Positions 9,522-18,546 of a DNA stretch of 64,000 nt are shown one piece after another. Each line of letters starts with the position of its first letter. Positions within the stretch are counted from its first letter, which is position 1. A program made the translations under genes and the position numbers. The stretch covers positions 254,951 through 318,950 of the forward strand of contig JACOST010000028.1 of NCBI GenBank assembly GCA_016178705.1. The letters are read 5' to 3'. Origin of the DNA: Deltaproteobacteria bacterium. GTDB taxonomy: Bacteria > Desulfobacterota > Binatia > HRBIN30 > JACQVA1. The notes under the pieces are model-generated. The model was not told the origin of the DNA, ran no database searches, and was given only the letters and a program-made list of their open reading frames with translations.

Positions 9522-10637
9522 TCACGGGATTACGGCGAACTTGACGCCGTCGCCGCGTTGGTGGCTCGCGAGGGCGGCGGGCAACTCGTCCATCGGGAAC
9601 TGACCGCTGATCAACGCGGACGTATCGAGTTTGCCGCTCGCGAGCCAATCGTATGCGGCGCGTACGGCACGCGGTGTGAAGTGGAACGGGCTGACGATGC
9701 TGAGCTGTTCGTAGTGCAATCGCTGCGTGTCGAAGCGTGCTGTGGTGCCGGCCGCACAGCCACCGAACAAGACAACCGCCCCGCCGCGTCGTACCAGCGC
9801 GGGTGCCGCCTCCCATACCTCGACCTGGCCGGTACATTCGATGACGACATCGGCGCCGCGTCCGTCGGTGAGATCGAGCACCGCCGCACGCGCCGTCAGC
9901 GGAGGCTCGGTGAGCACGACCGTCGCGCCCGCGCGGTGCGCGAACGCGGCGCGCTGGGCGTTGCGACCGATCACTACGACCTGCTCCACCCCCATCGCGC
10001 GCAACACCAGCACGTGCAACAGGCTGATGGCCCCGGCGCCGATCAACACCACCGTGTCGTCTGGGCGCACCGTGATCTGCTGCAACCCGTGAACAACGCA
10101 CGACAGCGGTTCGAGCAACGCGGCCTCGTTGAACGAGAGATGCGTTGGTTTGTGGAAGAGGTTGGTTCGCACGATCCGCCCTGGCAGCTTGAGATACTCG
10201 GCATAGCCGCCGAGGACATAGTCATCAAACAGCGTGGCACACAGGTTCTCTTGTTGTCGTTCGCAATGATAGCACTGCCCACACGGCGCACTGGGGACGG
10301 CCATGACCGCATCGCCTTCGCGGAAGCCCTGGACCTGCGACCCAACGTCGGTAAGTTCACCGGCAAACTCGTGGCCGAACAGCGTTGGCATCGGGAATTT
10401 CGGATGACCGCGCAAGTAGGTCTTGATGTCGGTGCCACAGGTGAGCGCTGCGCGCACGCGCATCACGACTTCGTCGACTCCTGCAACCGGTCGTGGGAGT
10501 GAGCGCAGCTCCAGCTCGCCCAATGACACCAACATTTGCGCCCGCATCCACTTGGCAGCCAAGCTTGCCGGCATGAGGTTCGCGTATCCGTGGTCTGTCG
10601 CGTTGTCAAGGAAGCTTACGGGGTCCCAATCAGCCAT
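9522..10637 (-). CDS. Zinc-dependent alcohol dehydrogenase (MDR superfamily), gene 1 of pair
   Basis: An up to 371-residue MDR dehydrogenase. Catalytic zinc: LTCGTDIKTY and GHEFAGE. Structural-zinc lobe: SAPCGQCYHCERQQENLC. Cofactor turn: VLIGAGAISLLH. The start is uncertain. No Shine-Dalgarno site is evident at 10637, and the family usually starts near MRAQMLVSLGELELR, which would be the ATG at 10547 (341 residues). It heads a two-gene operon with the next dehydrogenase. The paralogues are clearly different proteins, not a recent duplication. Confidence 0.83.
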   Translation of the reverse strand: MADWDPVSFLDNATDHGYANLMPASLAAKWMRAQMLVSLGELELRSLPRPVAGVDEVVMRVRAALTCGTDIKTYLRGHPKFPMPTLFGHEFAGELTDVGSQVQGFREGDAVMAVPSAPCGQCYHCERQQENLCATLFDDYVLGGYAEYLKLPGRIVRTNLFHKPTHLSFNEAALLEPLSCVVHGLQQITVRPDDTVVLIGAGAISLLHVLVLRAMGVEQVVVIGRNAQRAAFAHRAGATVVLTEPPLTARAAVLDLTDGRGADVVIECTGQVEVWEAAPALVRRGGAVVLFGGCAAGTTARFDTQRLHYEQLSIVSPFHFTPRAVRAAYDWLASGKLDTSALISGQFPMDELPAALASHQRGDGVKFAVIP

Positions 10638-10722
10638 TGACGCCAGGTTGCGATGACGCCATTGCTAGCGCAAGCCAGTGCTCGATGGCTGAGCCGCAGC
10701 GGACTGAAGTAGGCAGCTATCT

Positions 10723-12495
10723 GTGAAGCGACGCGCCCAAACCAACCTTCGACCCGGCCATTCGTTGGGGAGCAGATCTCACCCGGCAGACGGGATCGGC
10801 AAGCTAATGCGTGCGGCGCTGGCGGCGGCGTGTGTCGCATTGGCGGTGTATGCCGGTGCCTGGCGTGGCGGCCCGGTGTGGGACGACGGCATCATCGTGC
10901 ATGATATCGTTCCGTTGCTCTCCAGTGGCTCGCGCATCCTGTTTCCACCATCTGACGTCGTGTTGCTGGATCGGTACTACCGCCCGCTGGTCTATGCGAC
11001 GTACGCGACCGACTACTACCTTGCTGGTGGCGGCGCGTTTGCTCGGCACGCGACCGGTATCTTCGGCCATGCGATCTGTGCGGCGCTGGTGGCATGGCTT
11101 GCGTGGCAGGTGCAGCCGGCCCCTCGTCGTGATCCACTGGTTGCGTTGGTTGCGGGCACGCTGTTCGCGGTGCATCCGATTCACGTGGAGTCGGTGGCGT
11201 GGATGTCAGGGCGTGCCGACATCTTGGCCGCGCTCGCACTGTTGGTCATGTTTTGGAACCTTCTGCGATTTGATTGGAGTGCGGGGGCGCTCGCGGCCGT
11301 CAGCTTCTTCCTCGCGTTGTGCTCGAAGGAGAGCGCCGTGTGCGGCCTCGCGCTCGCCGGGCTCGCGCTGGCGCGCAGACGCGACCGCCGAAGTATCGTG
11401 CCGTGCCTGTTGATGTTGAGCGGGGCGTTGGTGCTCTATGGCGGGTTGCGGTGGAGGGCCCTAGGCGGGTGGGTGAGCCCAGAGCAGCCGATCGTCGCGC
11501 GGCCCGATGCGGTGCTGCGCGCGCTGTACGCGCTGCTCTTCGAACTGCGCGCACTGGTATGGCCGTTCCCTGCCAACCCGTTCGTGCCCGACATTCCGGT
11601 ACCGGATGTCGCATCCTGGTTAGTATTGATCGTAGCCGTCTCCACGTTTGGGTTGTTCGCGTGGCGTGTCGCTCGCGGTGGCGACAGCCTGCCACTCGTC
11701 GGAATGAGTTGGGTGGGAATTGCTCTGCTGCCAAGTCTCGTGGTGGCGACGCATGAAGTAGCGACCGTCGCGATCGCCGAACGCTACGAATACATTCCGT
11801 CGATAGGGTTGTGTTGGGTACTTGGATCGCTCGTTGGGTCCGCGCGTACGTTGGGCGGTTGGCGTGCGCGAGTGAGCACTGCAATAGCTCTGGGTCTGGT
11901 CCTCGCCGGCGGATACACGACGATGAGTCGAGTGGGGATCTGGCACGACAATCGAGGCTTTTGGACGGCAGCCGCGCGCGGCGCGCCAGGACACTGCCTT
12001 CCGCTGACGCAGCTGGCGGACGACGACCTCTTGGAAGGACGCGCCGCCACCGCGGAGCAACAATATCGTGTCGCGCTCGCCGGCAAGTGTCCGCTGAAGA
12101 CGCGCGCCTACGTACTGGGGCGGCTTGGTCTCACCGCGTATCAACAGAATCGGCTAGCTGAAGCGGAAGCCAACTTCAGCGCCGCGCGCCAGCTTGATCC
12201 CGGTGATTTTTTCGCTCCCTATGGATTGGGCCTATGCGCGGCGACCAACGCAAACGCCGAGATCCGCGCTGGCCGTGACGCCTCCGAGTTGCTTACGCAG
12301 GCGGTGCACCAGCTGCAAGCCGCCGTTGCCTTGCGCTCGCGCTTCGCTGACGCTCACTACCTGCTGGGCGAGGTACTGAACGTGCGCGGCGATGGCGACC
12401 AGGCGCGTGTTGAATGGCAAACGGCGGTGCAGGTTGATCCGACCAGTCCGGCCGCGAAACAGGCGCGAGCGGCGCTCGCTTCGGCATCGGAGTAA
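10723..12495 (+). CDS. GT-C-type membrane glycosyltransferase-like protein with C-terminal TPRs
   Basis: A 590-residue polytopic membrane protein. The N-terminal half has about ten hydrophobic helices with a VWDD motif in the first luminal loop and the HPIHVESVAWMSGRADILA block, both typical of PMT/TMTC-like GT-C proteins. The C-terminal third is soluble and built of TPR-like helices (LGRLGLTAYQQNRLAEAEANF, DAHYLLGEVLNVRGDGDQARV). Known relatives transfer sugars from polyprenyl-linked donors to proteins on the outer face; acceptor and sugar are unknown here. Start is GTG at 10723, or possibly ATG at 10807 directly before the first helix; neither has a strong Shine-Dalgarno site. Confidence 0.75.
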   Translation: MKRRAQTNLRPGHSLGSRSHPADGIGKLMRAALAAACVALAVYAGAWRGGPVWDDGIIVHDIVPLLSSGSRILFPPSDVVLLDRYYRPLVYATYATDYYLAGGGAFARHATGIFGHAICAALVAWLAWQVQPAPRRDPLVALVAGTLFAVHPIHVESVAWMSGRADILAALALLVMFWNLLRFDWSAGALAAVSFFLALCSKESAVCGLALAGLALARRRDRRSIVPCLLMLSGALVLYGGLRWRALGGWVSPEQPIVARPDAVLRALYALLFELRALVWPFPANPFVPDIPVPDVASWLVLIVAVSTFGLFAWRVARGGDSLPLVGMSWVGIALLPSLVVATHEVATVAIAERYEYIPSIGLCWVLGSLVGSARTLGGWRARVSTAIALGLVLAGGYTTMSRVGIWHDNRGFWTAAARGAPGHCLPLTQLADDDLLEGRAATAEQQYRVALAGKCPLKTRAYVLGRLGLTAYQQNRLAEAEANFSAARQLDPGDFFAPYGLGLCAATNANAEIRAGRDASELLTQAVHQLQAAVALRSRFADAHYLLGEVLNVRGDGDQARVEWQTAVQVDPTSPAAKQARAALASASE

Positions 12496-12559
12496 CCGAG
12501 CAATAGCAGTCGCAAGCCCTTCCCTGGGATGCTAGCATTCTGCGCGGAGGATATGTTCT

Positions 12560-12745
12560 ATGCTTGGAATGGGCGTTCCTGAATTGCTCGTCATTCTCGT
12601 TGTGGCCTTGGTGATCTTTGGACCTGGCAAGTTGCCCGAAGTGGGGAGTGCGCTCGGCAAGGGCATCCGTGACTTCAAGAAAGCTTTTGAGGGCAAGGAA
12701 GAGGAACAAAAGAAGGTCGACTCTACCACTGATCAGCCCTCATAG
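12560..12745 (+). CDS. tatA: Twin-arginine translocase subunit TatA/E
   Basis: A 61-residue protein with one transmembrane helix ([22 protein letters not shown]), the FGPGKLPE hinge, an amphipathic helix ([17 protein letters not shown]) and a short charged tail. This is the TatA/E pore-forming component for export of folded proteins. GGAGG at 12546-12550 lies nine bases before the ATG. No tatB or tatC is adjacent. Confidence 0.93.
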   Translation: MLGMGVPELLVILVVALVIFGPGKLPEVGSALGKGIRDFKKAFEGKEEEQKKVDSTTDQPS

Positions 12746-12848
12746 ATCCCCGCTGGGTTCATGGCGATAACGCCACAACCCTGCATCGCAGCGTTGGCAG
12801 ATCCTAAACACCCCGAAGTCGCGACGATAGAGTCGCTCCCGCTTCAAG

Positions 12849-13262
12849 GTGCTACCGCCCGATGGCACTTCGATCAATTGGCAATCGCTGATCGGCATCA
12901 ATCGCTACCGTACGGTTGGTCCGGACCTGCGCGGACGCGTCAACGATGTGAAAAATCTGCGAGCCGTGCTGATCAAACTCTACGGCTTCAAGGGCAAGGA
13001 CATCACTACGCTCACGGACTTCGCGGCGACCACCGCGGCGATTGAATAGGGCATCGCGCGCTAGCGGCGCGACCTCGATTGGAAGGCCCCGCTGCTCGAC
13101 GACTGGGCGATCAAGAACGCTGGCGGTCAGCTCACCTATCGTAAGTTGCACCAGCGCACGGTCGCGCTGCTGAAGCAGCGCAAGTTCGACCAGGTGCCGC
13201 AGCTCGAGGGGCGCGGCCCCCAATTTCGATCGGTCGTTTCTCTCTCCGCTCGCCTAACGTGA
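12849..13262 (+). pseudogene. Decayed caspase-like (peptidase C14) gene
   Basis: The frame reads a recognisable metacaspase-like N-terminus (LIGINRYRTVGPDLRGRVND, then LYGFKGKDITTLTDFAATT), hits TAG at 13047-13049 and again at 13059-13061, and continues in the same frame with DLDWKAPLLDDWAIKNAGG and QLEGRGPQFRS to the stop at 13260. The His (SGHG) and Cys (DxCxSG) active-site blocks that normally lie between and after these segments are absent, so a large internal deletion is inferred. It is likely non-functional. Confidence 0.65.
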
Positions 13263-13274
13263 ATGACCATCAGC

Positions 13275-13309
13275 GCCCGCCAAGACACGGAGACGTAGTC
13301 TTGGCGGGC
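13275..13309. terminator. 12-bp inverted repeat 3' of membrane-protein gene
   Basis: GCCCGCCAAGAC / GTCTTGGCGGGC, perfect 12-bp arms with an 11-nt loop, lies between the dead caspase gene and the 3' end of the minus-strand gene 13325-13786. It has no T-run; a Rho-independent role is possible but unproven. Confidence 0.4.
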
Positions 13310-13324
13310 ACCGACATCGGCCAG

Positions 13325-13786
13325 CTACATTTGCGCAGCCCAGAGCTGGATTGCGATGAATGTCGCGATGCTATCGAGGCAGACAAGATGTTCGCGACAG
13401 ATCGCTCGCGCCAGCGTGCTCTGGTGCGCGGCCGAGTCCAAGCGCGTGCCGAGTCGCGCGGCATTCGGAACGACTCGCGAGAGGGCCAAGACAGTCGGAC
13501 CGCCGGAGAGCACCAGTGAAACGATGTCGATCCAGCGCGGCTGATTGCCAAACACGGCCCGCGCCAGCGTCCCCAGAACGACTGACGCCATGACGATGCC
13601 GATCAGCCCACCCATGGGCCATGCGTCGGTGGTGACGCGACGGTAGTACGCAGCGATCGAGGCGAGGACAGTCTCTGGCAACTCGCTCGTCGCGTCTTTG
13701 TGGCGGAGCACCTGAACGTCGAACATGAGGTCCATCCAAAGGACCGCCAGCAGGAAGCCGCCGCCGGCGGCGAGGATCGTTGTCAT
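13325..13786 (-). CDS. Small integral membrane protein, function unknown
   Basis: A 153-residue protein with four hydrophobic segments (TILAAGGGFLLAVLWMDLMF, GLIGIVMASVVLGTLARAV, IDIVSLVLSGGPTVLALSRV, and a C-terminal IATFIAIQLW). AGGAG seven bases upstream supports the ATG at 13786. I do not recognise the family. Polar residues are spaced in the loops, with a DAWPMGG turn before the second helix. It is divergent from the EVE-domain gene. Confidence 0.65.
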   Translation of the reverse strand: MTTILAAGGGFLLAVLWMDLMFDVQVLRHKDATSELPETVLASIAAYYRRVTTDAWPMGGLIGIVMASVVLGTLARAVFGNQPRWIDIVSLVLSGGPTVLALSRVVPNAARLGTRLDSAAHQSTLARAICREHLVCLDSIATFIAIQLWAAQM

Positions 13787-13949
13787 GCATCGCTCCTGAA
13801 GTGAACGTGCCGCTTACGCTATGCGGTTGACCGCCGACGAACAAGCGCAATGCTCCGTCCGCGTTGGAGGAGAACCTGGAGGCGAACACGGACCGCGATT
13901 GACGACCTGGGCCGCGCTTGTTACGTCGCGCGAACACGGGAGACTGCAG

Positions 13950-14360
13950 ATGGCTGGACGATGGCTGTTGAAAACCGAACCGTCGACCTACTCCTTCGCA
14001 CAGCTCCAACGCGACAAACGCGCCGTGTGGGACGGAGTGAAGAACCCGGTGGCGCTCAAGCATCTGCGCGAGGTGAAGGCGGGGGACCAACTGCTCATCT
14101 ATCACACCGGCGATGAGAAGGCCGTGGTCGGCATTGCGAAGGCGTTGAGCGCCGGGTATCCAGACCCGAAACAGAACGATCCGAAGCTGACAGTTGTCGA
14201 TCTCGCGCCGATCGCCGCGTTGGCGCGGCCGGTGACGTTGAAGGAAATGAAAGCGTCGGCGAAGTTCCAAGGTTGGGACCTACTGAGGCTGCCACGGTTG
14301 TCGGTCATGCCGGTCAGCGCGGATCACTGGACCGAGATCGAGCGCCTGGCAAACGCGTAA
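13950..14360 (+). CDS. EVE-domain protein
   Basis: A 136-residue protein of the EVE (PUA-like) family related to human thymocyte nuclear protein 1. It begins RWLLKTEPSTYSFAQL and carries WDGVKNPVALKHLREVK, LIYHTGDEKAVVGIA and the C-terminal LPRLSVMPVS block. EVE domains are thought to read modified bases in DNA or RNA; the ligand here is unknown. The ATG at 13950 follows GGGAGA; longer in-frame starts add a non-homologous tail. Confidence 0.88.
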   Translation: MAGRWLLKTEPSTYSFAQLQRDKRAVWDGVKNPVALKHLREVKAGDQLLIYHTGDEKAVVGIAKALSAGYPDPKQNDPKLTVVDLAPIAALARPVTLKEMKASAKFQGWDLLRLPRLSVMPVSADHWTEIERLANA

Positions 14361-14407
14361 GGGGAAATCTTCAGTGCTCCCCAGAGAGCGGAGCGGCGCA
14401 ACCTACC

Positions 14408-14436
14408 TTGACCGTCGATAGCCCGGATGTTAGAAA
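14408..14436 (+). promoter_or_regulatory. Sigma-70-type promoter of etfBA
   Basis: TTGACC (14408-14413), 17-bp spacer, TAGAAA (14431-14436), 36 bp upstream of the etfB start. Confidence 0.5.
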
Positions 14437-14472
14437 CTCGCGTTTTTCGAATTCCCCACCCAGGAGGTTCCT

Positions 14473-15228
14473 GTGAAGATACTCGTCGCTGTCAAGCGGG
14501 TCCCGGATCCGAACGCCACCATCAAGGTCAAGCCGGACGGTACCGGGATCGTGACCGACAACTTGAAGTATGTCGTGAACCCATTTTGCGAAATCGCTAT
14601 CGAAGAAGCGCTGCGAATCAAAGAGAAGGTCAGCGGTACTGAAGTGGTGATTGTCAGCATCGGCGGCAAGGTGAGCCAGGAGCAACTCCGTACCGGCCTC
14701 GCGATGGGCGCTGATCGGGCGATTCTGGTGCTCGCGGAACAGGAACTCGATTCGGCCGGCGTGGCCCGTATTCTTGAGAAGCTGGTGCGCACCGAAAACG
14801 CGGATCTCGTACTGTTAGGTAAACAAGCGATCGACGACGACGCCAATCAGGCCGGACAAATGCTCGCCGAATTGTTGGGGTGGCCACAGGCCACCTTCGC
14901 TTCGAAGGTCGAGTTGTCGGCTGATCAGAAGTCAGCAACGGTCACTCGCGAAGTCGATGGTGGACTCGAAGACGTTTCGTTCGCGTTGCCTGGTATCGTC
15001 ACCGCGGATCTGCGCTTGAACGAACCGCGCTACGCGTCGCTGCCAGGCATCATGAAAGCGCGCAAGAAAGAACTCAAAGAGATTCCGGTGGCCGATCTCG
15101 GTATCGACGTGAGCCCGCGTCTCAAGGTGCTATCACTGGCGTCGCCGCCCAAGCGGCAAGCCGGCAAAGTGGTCGGCTCGGTGCAAGAGCTGGTCAACCT
15201 GCTGCACACCGAAGCCAAAGTCATCTAA
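14473..15228 (+). CDS. etfB: Electron transfer flavoprotein beta subunit
   Basis: A 251-residue EtfB. It opens with MKILVAVKRVPDPNATIKV, carries the AMP/FAD-binding core (GADRAILV, DLVLLGKQAIDDDANQAGQM) and the ETF-beta signature near LRLNEPRYASLPGIMKARKK. With EtfA it accepts electrons from acyl-CoA and related dehydrogenases and passes them to ETF:quinone oxidoreductase. GTG start with AGGAGG at 14462-14467. It is 25 bp upstream of etfA in a clear operon. Confidence 0.97.
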   Translation: MKILVAVKRVPDPNATIKVKPDGTGIVTDNLKYVVNPFCEIAIEEALRIKEKVSGTEVVIVSIGGKVSQEQLRTGLAMGADRAILVLAEQELDSAGVARILEKLVRTENADLVLLGKQAIDDDANQAGQMLAELLGWPQATFASKVELSADQKSATVTREVDGGLEDVSFALPGIVTADLRLNEPRYASLPGIMKARKKELKEIPVADLGIDVSPRLKVLSLASPPKRQAGKVVGSVQELVNLLHTEAKVI

Positions 15229-15253
15229 GCGCACGGATCAAGGAGTTTTGCAC

Positions 15254-16222
15254 ATGAGCAACGTTCTGGTGTTCGCCGAGCACGCCCACGGCAAGTTTCC
15301 CAAGACTACACTGGTAGCGCTCGCCGCCGGCAAAGACGCGGCGGCGAAATTCGGCGGTGATTGCTACGCCGCGGTTCTCGGCAAGGGCGTCGACGGATTG
15401 GCCGCCGACCTCGCGGAGTGCGGCGTGAAGAAAGTCTTCGTGGTTGACGACGCCACGCTCGAACATTACGTCGCGGATGCCTACGCCGCGGCGCTCTCGC
15501 AACTCGCGAAGGACAAGGGCAGCGACATCGTGATTGCGACCGCGACGGCCATCGGCAAGGATCTCCTGCCCCGCGTCGCCGTTCGCCTCGACGCCGGCAT
15601 GGCCAGCGACATCACCGACATCAATGCCGACGGGACGATTCTGCGCCCCATGTATGCCGGTAACGCCATCGCGACCGTGAAATTCGAAAGCCAGTACAAA
15701 GTCATCAGCGTCCGCGCCACCGCCTTCGACGCTGCACAGAAGAGCGGCAAGGCGGAGATCGAGAAGGCGTCGGTGAGCATCGACGCGGCTTCTCGCAAGA
15801 TGAAGTTCGTGAGCTTCAACGAGATCACCTCCGATCGTCCGGTACTGGCCGAGGCGCGGATCGTCGTCTCCGGCGGCCGCGGGCTGAAGAGCGGCGAGAA
15901 CTTTACCACCGTCCTCGAACCGCTGGTCGATGCGATGGGCGCCGCCATGGGCGCCAGCCGCGCCGCGGTCGATGCCGGCTTCGTCCCGAACGATTTGCAG
16001 GTCGGGCAGACTGGAAAGGTCGTCGCGCCCGAGCTGTACATCGCTGTCGGCATTTCCGGCGCGATTCAACACCTCGCCGGTATGAAAGACTCGAAGGTCA
16101 TCGTCGCCATCAACAAGGACGCCGAAGCCCCGATCTTCCAAGTCTCCGACTACGGTCTGGTCGCCGATCTGTTCAAGGCCGTGCCGGAGTTGAAGGAAGA
16201 GATCGAGAAGCTCAAGCACTAA
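15254..16222 (+). CDS. etfA: Electron transfer flavoprotein alpha subunit
   Basis: A 322-residue EtfA. The FAD-domain motifs are present: SGGRGLKSGENF, GASRAAVDAGFVPNDLQVGQ, PELYIAVGISGAIQHLAGM and the C-terminal AINKDAEAPIFQVSDYGLVADL. The ATG at 15254 is chosen because AGGAG at 15241-15245 is nine bases upstream; a TTG six bases earlier is the alternative. It pairs with the preceding etfB. Confidence 0.97.
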   Translation: MSNVLVFAEHAHGKFPKTTLVALAAGKDAAAKFGGDCYAAVLGKGVDGLAADLAECGVKKVFVVDDATLEHYVADAYAAALSQLAKDKGSDIVIATATAIGKDLLPRVAVRLDAGMASDITDINADGTILRPMYAGNAIATVKFESQYKVISVRATAFDAAQKSGKAEIEKASVSIDAASRKMKFVSFNEITSDRPVLAEARIVVSGGRGLKSGENFTTVLEPLVDAMGAAMGASRAAVDAGFVPNDLQVGQTGKVVAPELYIAVGISGAIQHLAGMKDSKVIVAINKDAEAPIFQVSDYGLVADLFKAVPELKEEIEKLKH

Positions 16223-16259
16223 GCGCGCCCCACGCGCGGCTGAAAGAGAGGACCACGCC

Positions 16260-16748
16260 ACGGCTCGCAAGTCGTTCAGGGTCCACGTCACCAAGGACTA
16301 CCTGAAGTTCTCGGCGGCGCACTTCATCGCCTATCCGGGCTTCCGTGAGGCGTTGCACGGGCACAACTATCGCGTGTCGATCGACGTTGAAGGACAACTC
16401 GGTCCCAATGGCTATGTCGTCGACTTCGGCGTGGTCAAGAAGATCGCGCGGCGCGTGTGTGAACGCTTGAACGAACGGACGCTGGTGCCAATGCTCAGCG
16501 ACTGCCTGACCATCAGCGATGACGGTCCACAGGTGGTGATGCGCTACGAGAACGATGAATTTCGCTTGCCGCGCACCGACGCGGCGTTGCTGCCGATCGT
16601 CCACAGCTCCGCGGAAGAATTAGCTCGCTACCTCGCCGGAGAACTGCGGCGCGAGCTCGCGACGGAAGGGATCACCGAGATCGTCGCGATCCAGGTGGGT
16701 GTGGAAGAGACCACCGGCCAAGCCGCCTACTATCGAGAAGAGCGGTGA
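16260..16748 (+). CDS. 6-pyruvoyltetrahydropterin synthase/QueD family protein, apparent ACG start
   Basis: A PTPS/QueD-fold protein of about 162 residues. Zinc-binding histidines are in FSAAHFIAY and LHGHNYRV, and a second-half VHSSAEELARYLAGEL block fits the family. The Cys usual just before HGH is absent; FREALHGH has Glu there, as in PTPS-III-type variants. No ATG, GTG or TTG exists in frame upstream of the HGH motif. The best-placed start is ACG at 16260, eight bases after AGAGAGG and followed by ARKSFRV, where ATGGCTCGC would be expected. Likely role: pterin or deazapurine metabolism. GTGA overlap with the cytochrome gene downstream. Confidence 0.75.
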   Translation, partial: TARKSFRVHVTKDYLKFSAAHFIAYPGFREALHGHNYRVSIDVEGQLGPNGYVVDFGVVKKIARRVCERLNERTLVPMLSDCLTISDDGPQVVMRYENDEFRLPRTDAALLPIVHSSAEELARYLAGELRRELATEGITEIVAIQVGVEETTGQAAYYREER

Positions 16749-17029
16749 GGCGCGCGACGAGGGCGCTGAGCGTGGGGCTCGGCGTGACACTCGTGACGCT
16801 GATGACTGGCTGCACGCAGTTGCCGGAGCCGGAGTCGCCCGGCGCAAAGATGTACGCGGCGCGCTGCGGAACGTGCCATCGTCTCTATGCTCCCTCGCTC
16901 CTCAAGTTCGAGATGTGGAAATATCAAGTCGATCGTATGCAAGGGGAGATGCAGCGCCGCGGCATTCCACCGTTAAGCGATAGCGAGCTCACCACCGTGC
17001 TCGACTACCTGAAGCGCCACAGCGGCTAG
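16745..17029 (+). CDS. Small lipoprotein cytochrome c
   Basis: A 94-residue protein with a signal peptide and lipobox TLMTGC, then one c-type heme site CGTCH at about residues 41-45 and a downstream Met-containing helix. It is predicted to be an envelope-anchored monoheme electron carrier. It starts at GTG in a 4-base GTGA overlap with the PTPS-like gene, which implies coupled translation though no functional link is obvious. Confidence 0.8.
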   Translation: MRRATRALSVGLGVTLVTLMTGCTQLPEPESPGAKMYAARCGTCHRLYAPSLLKFEMWKYQVDRMQGEMQRRGIPPLSDSELTTVLDYLKRHSG

Positions 17030-17042
17030 AACCGGAGAGATG

Positions 17043-18506
17043 ATGCGTCTGACTCTCTCGACCCAACACGCAACCGACGTCCGCACTGACCTACTCGTGA
17101 TCGCGACGACGCGTGCGCGCCTCGCACGCGACCTCGCGGTCTTCGCCCCGCCGCTCAAGCGCTTGCTCCGAGAGGCCGTCGCCCGCGCCGAGTTCACGGG
17201 GGCGGACGGCACCACTCTGTTCTTCCAGACTCAGCGCGCGTTGACACCGCATGCCATCGTCCTCGTCGGCGCCGATCCAGCCGCCGCTCCTCGAACGTGG
17301 CTGCAACTCGGCACCATCGCCGTGGAGCAGGCACGCCAGCACAAGGCGCGATCGGTAGCGATCAGCTTCGGATCTGGGTTGGAGAGCCCCGACGCGATCA
17401 GCACTACGGCCGAAGGCGCACTGCTGAGCGCCTACCGCTTCGATCGATTCAAATCGCGGCCGGCCAAGGATACGGGCCCTACACGCATCGCGATCCTCGT
17501 CGCGCGGACCGATACCCCCACTCGCGCCGTGCTGCGACGCGCCGAGTTGTTCGCCGCGGCAACGAACTACGCTCGCGATCTCATCGTGACACCGGCGGCG
17601 GAGATCACGCCGATTCGTTTGGCGCAGGAAGCCAGTGAGTTGGCGCGGCGCCATCACCTGCGGGTTCGGATTTTCGACGAGCGGGCGCTGAAGCGGATGG
17701 AGATGGGCGCGATTCTCGGCGTCGCCCAAGGCAGCGCCCAGCCACCGCGGTTGATTGAGCTCATCTACAAACCGCGCGCGCGCGCCACGAAACGAGTCGC
17801 CATCGTCGGCAAGGGGATCACGTTTGACAGCGGTGGTCTCTCGCTGAAGAACCCCGACGCGATGCAAGGCCAGAAGCGCGACATGGCCGGCGGCGCCGTG
17901 ATCTTGGGCGTGATGAGCGTGATCGCCCAACTCGCCCCCGCCATCGAGGTCCGCGGCTACGTGGCCAGCGCCGAGAACATGCCCAGCGGGCGCGCTATGC
18001 GGCCCGGGGATGTCGTGCGCGCATTCAACGGCAAGACCATCGAAGTGCTCAACACCGATGCTGAAGGACGGCTCGTGCTCGCCGACGCGTTGGCGTACGC
18101 CGCCAAAGCGAAGCCCGACCTGATGATCGATCTGGCGACGCTGACTGCGGCGGTCGGCGCCGCGCTCGGCCGCCGCTACGCCGGCATCATGAGCACCGAC
18201 GCCACACTTGCCGCGGCGTTGATTCAGGCCGGGAAGCGGGCAGGTGAGAACCTATGGGAGTTGCCGCTCGTCGACGACTATCGCGCCGACATCAACAGCC
18301 GCGTTGCCGACATCAAAAACACCGGGGAGGGCTCAGCCGGCACGATCATCGGTGGATTGTTTCTGCGCGAGTTCGTCGCCAACGTGCCGTGGGCGCACAT
18401 CGACTTCTCCAGTACGGTGATCACCGACAAGGCCTTGCCCGCGCACCCGATCGGCGCCACCGGCTTCGGCGTGCGCACGCTGCTGCAGTACATCACCAAC
18501 CTGTAG
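17043..18506 (+). CDS. pepA: Leucyl aminopeptidase (M17)
   Basis: A 487-residue cytosolic M17 aminopeptidase. The metal and catalytic motifs are intact: VGKGITFDSGGLSLK, a KRDMAGGA block, the NTDAEGRLVLADAL signature, and LATLTAAVGAALG. The N-terminal macro-like domain is normal in length. The ATG at 17043 gives better spacing to GGAG (17034-17037) than the ATG at 17040. It is 13 bp after the cytochrome gene and may be part of that transcript. Confidence 0.95.
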   Translation: MRLTLSTQHATDVRTDLLVIATTRARLARDLAVFAPPLKRLLREAVARAEFTGADGTTLFFQTQRALTPHAIVLVGADPAAAPRTWLQLGTIAVEQARQHKARSVAISFGSGLESPDAISTTAEGALLSAYRFDRFKSRPAKDTGPTRIAILVARTDTPTRAVLRRAELFAAATNYARDLIVTPAAEITPIRLAQEASELARRHHLRVRIFDERALKRMEMGAILGVAQGSAQPPRLIELIYKPRARATKRVAIVGKGITFDSGGLSLKNPDAMQGQKRDMAGGAVILGVMSVIAQLAPAIEVRGYVASAENMPSGRAMRPGDVVRAFNGKTIEVLNTDAEGRLVLADALAYAAKAKPDLMIDLATLTAAVGAALGRRYAGIMSTDATLAAALIQAGKRAGENLWELPLVDDYRADINSRVADIKNTGEGSAGTIIGGLFLREFVANVPWAHIDFSSTVITDKALPAHPIGATGFGVRTLLQYITNL

Positions 18507-18546
18507 TCGCGTCGTCGTCCCAGGCGCCGGCGTCTCCTCCCGCCCC

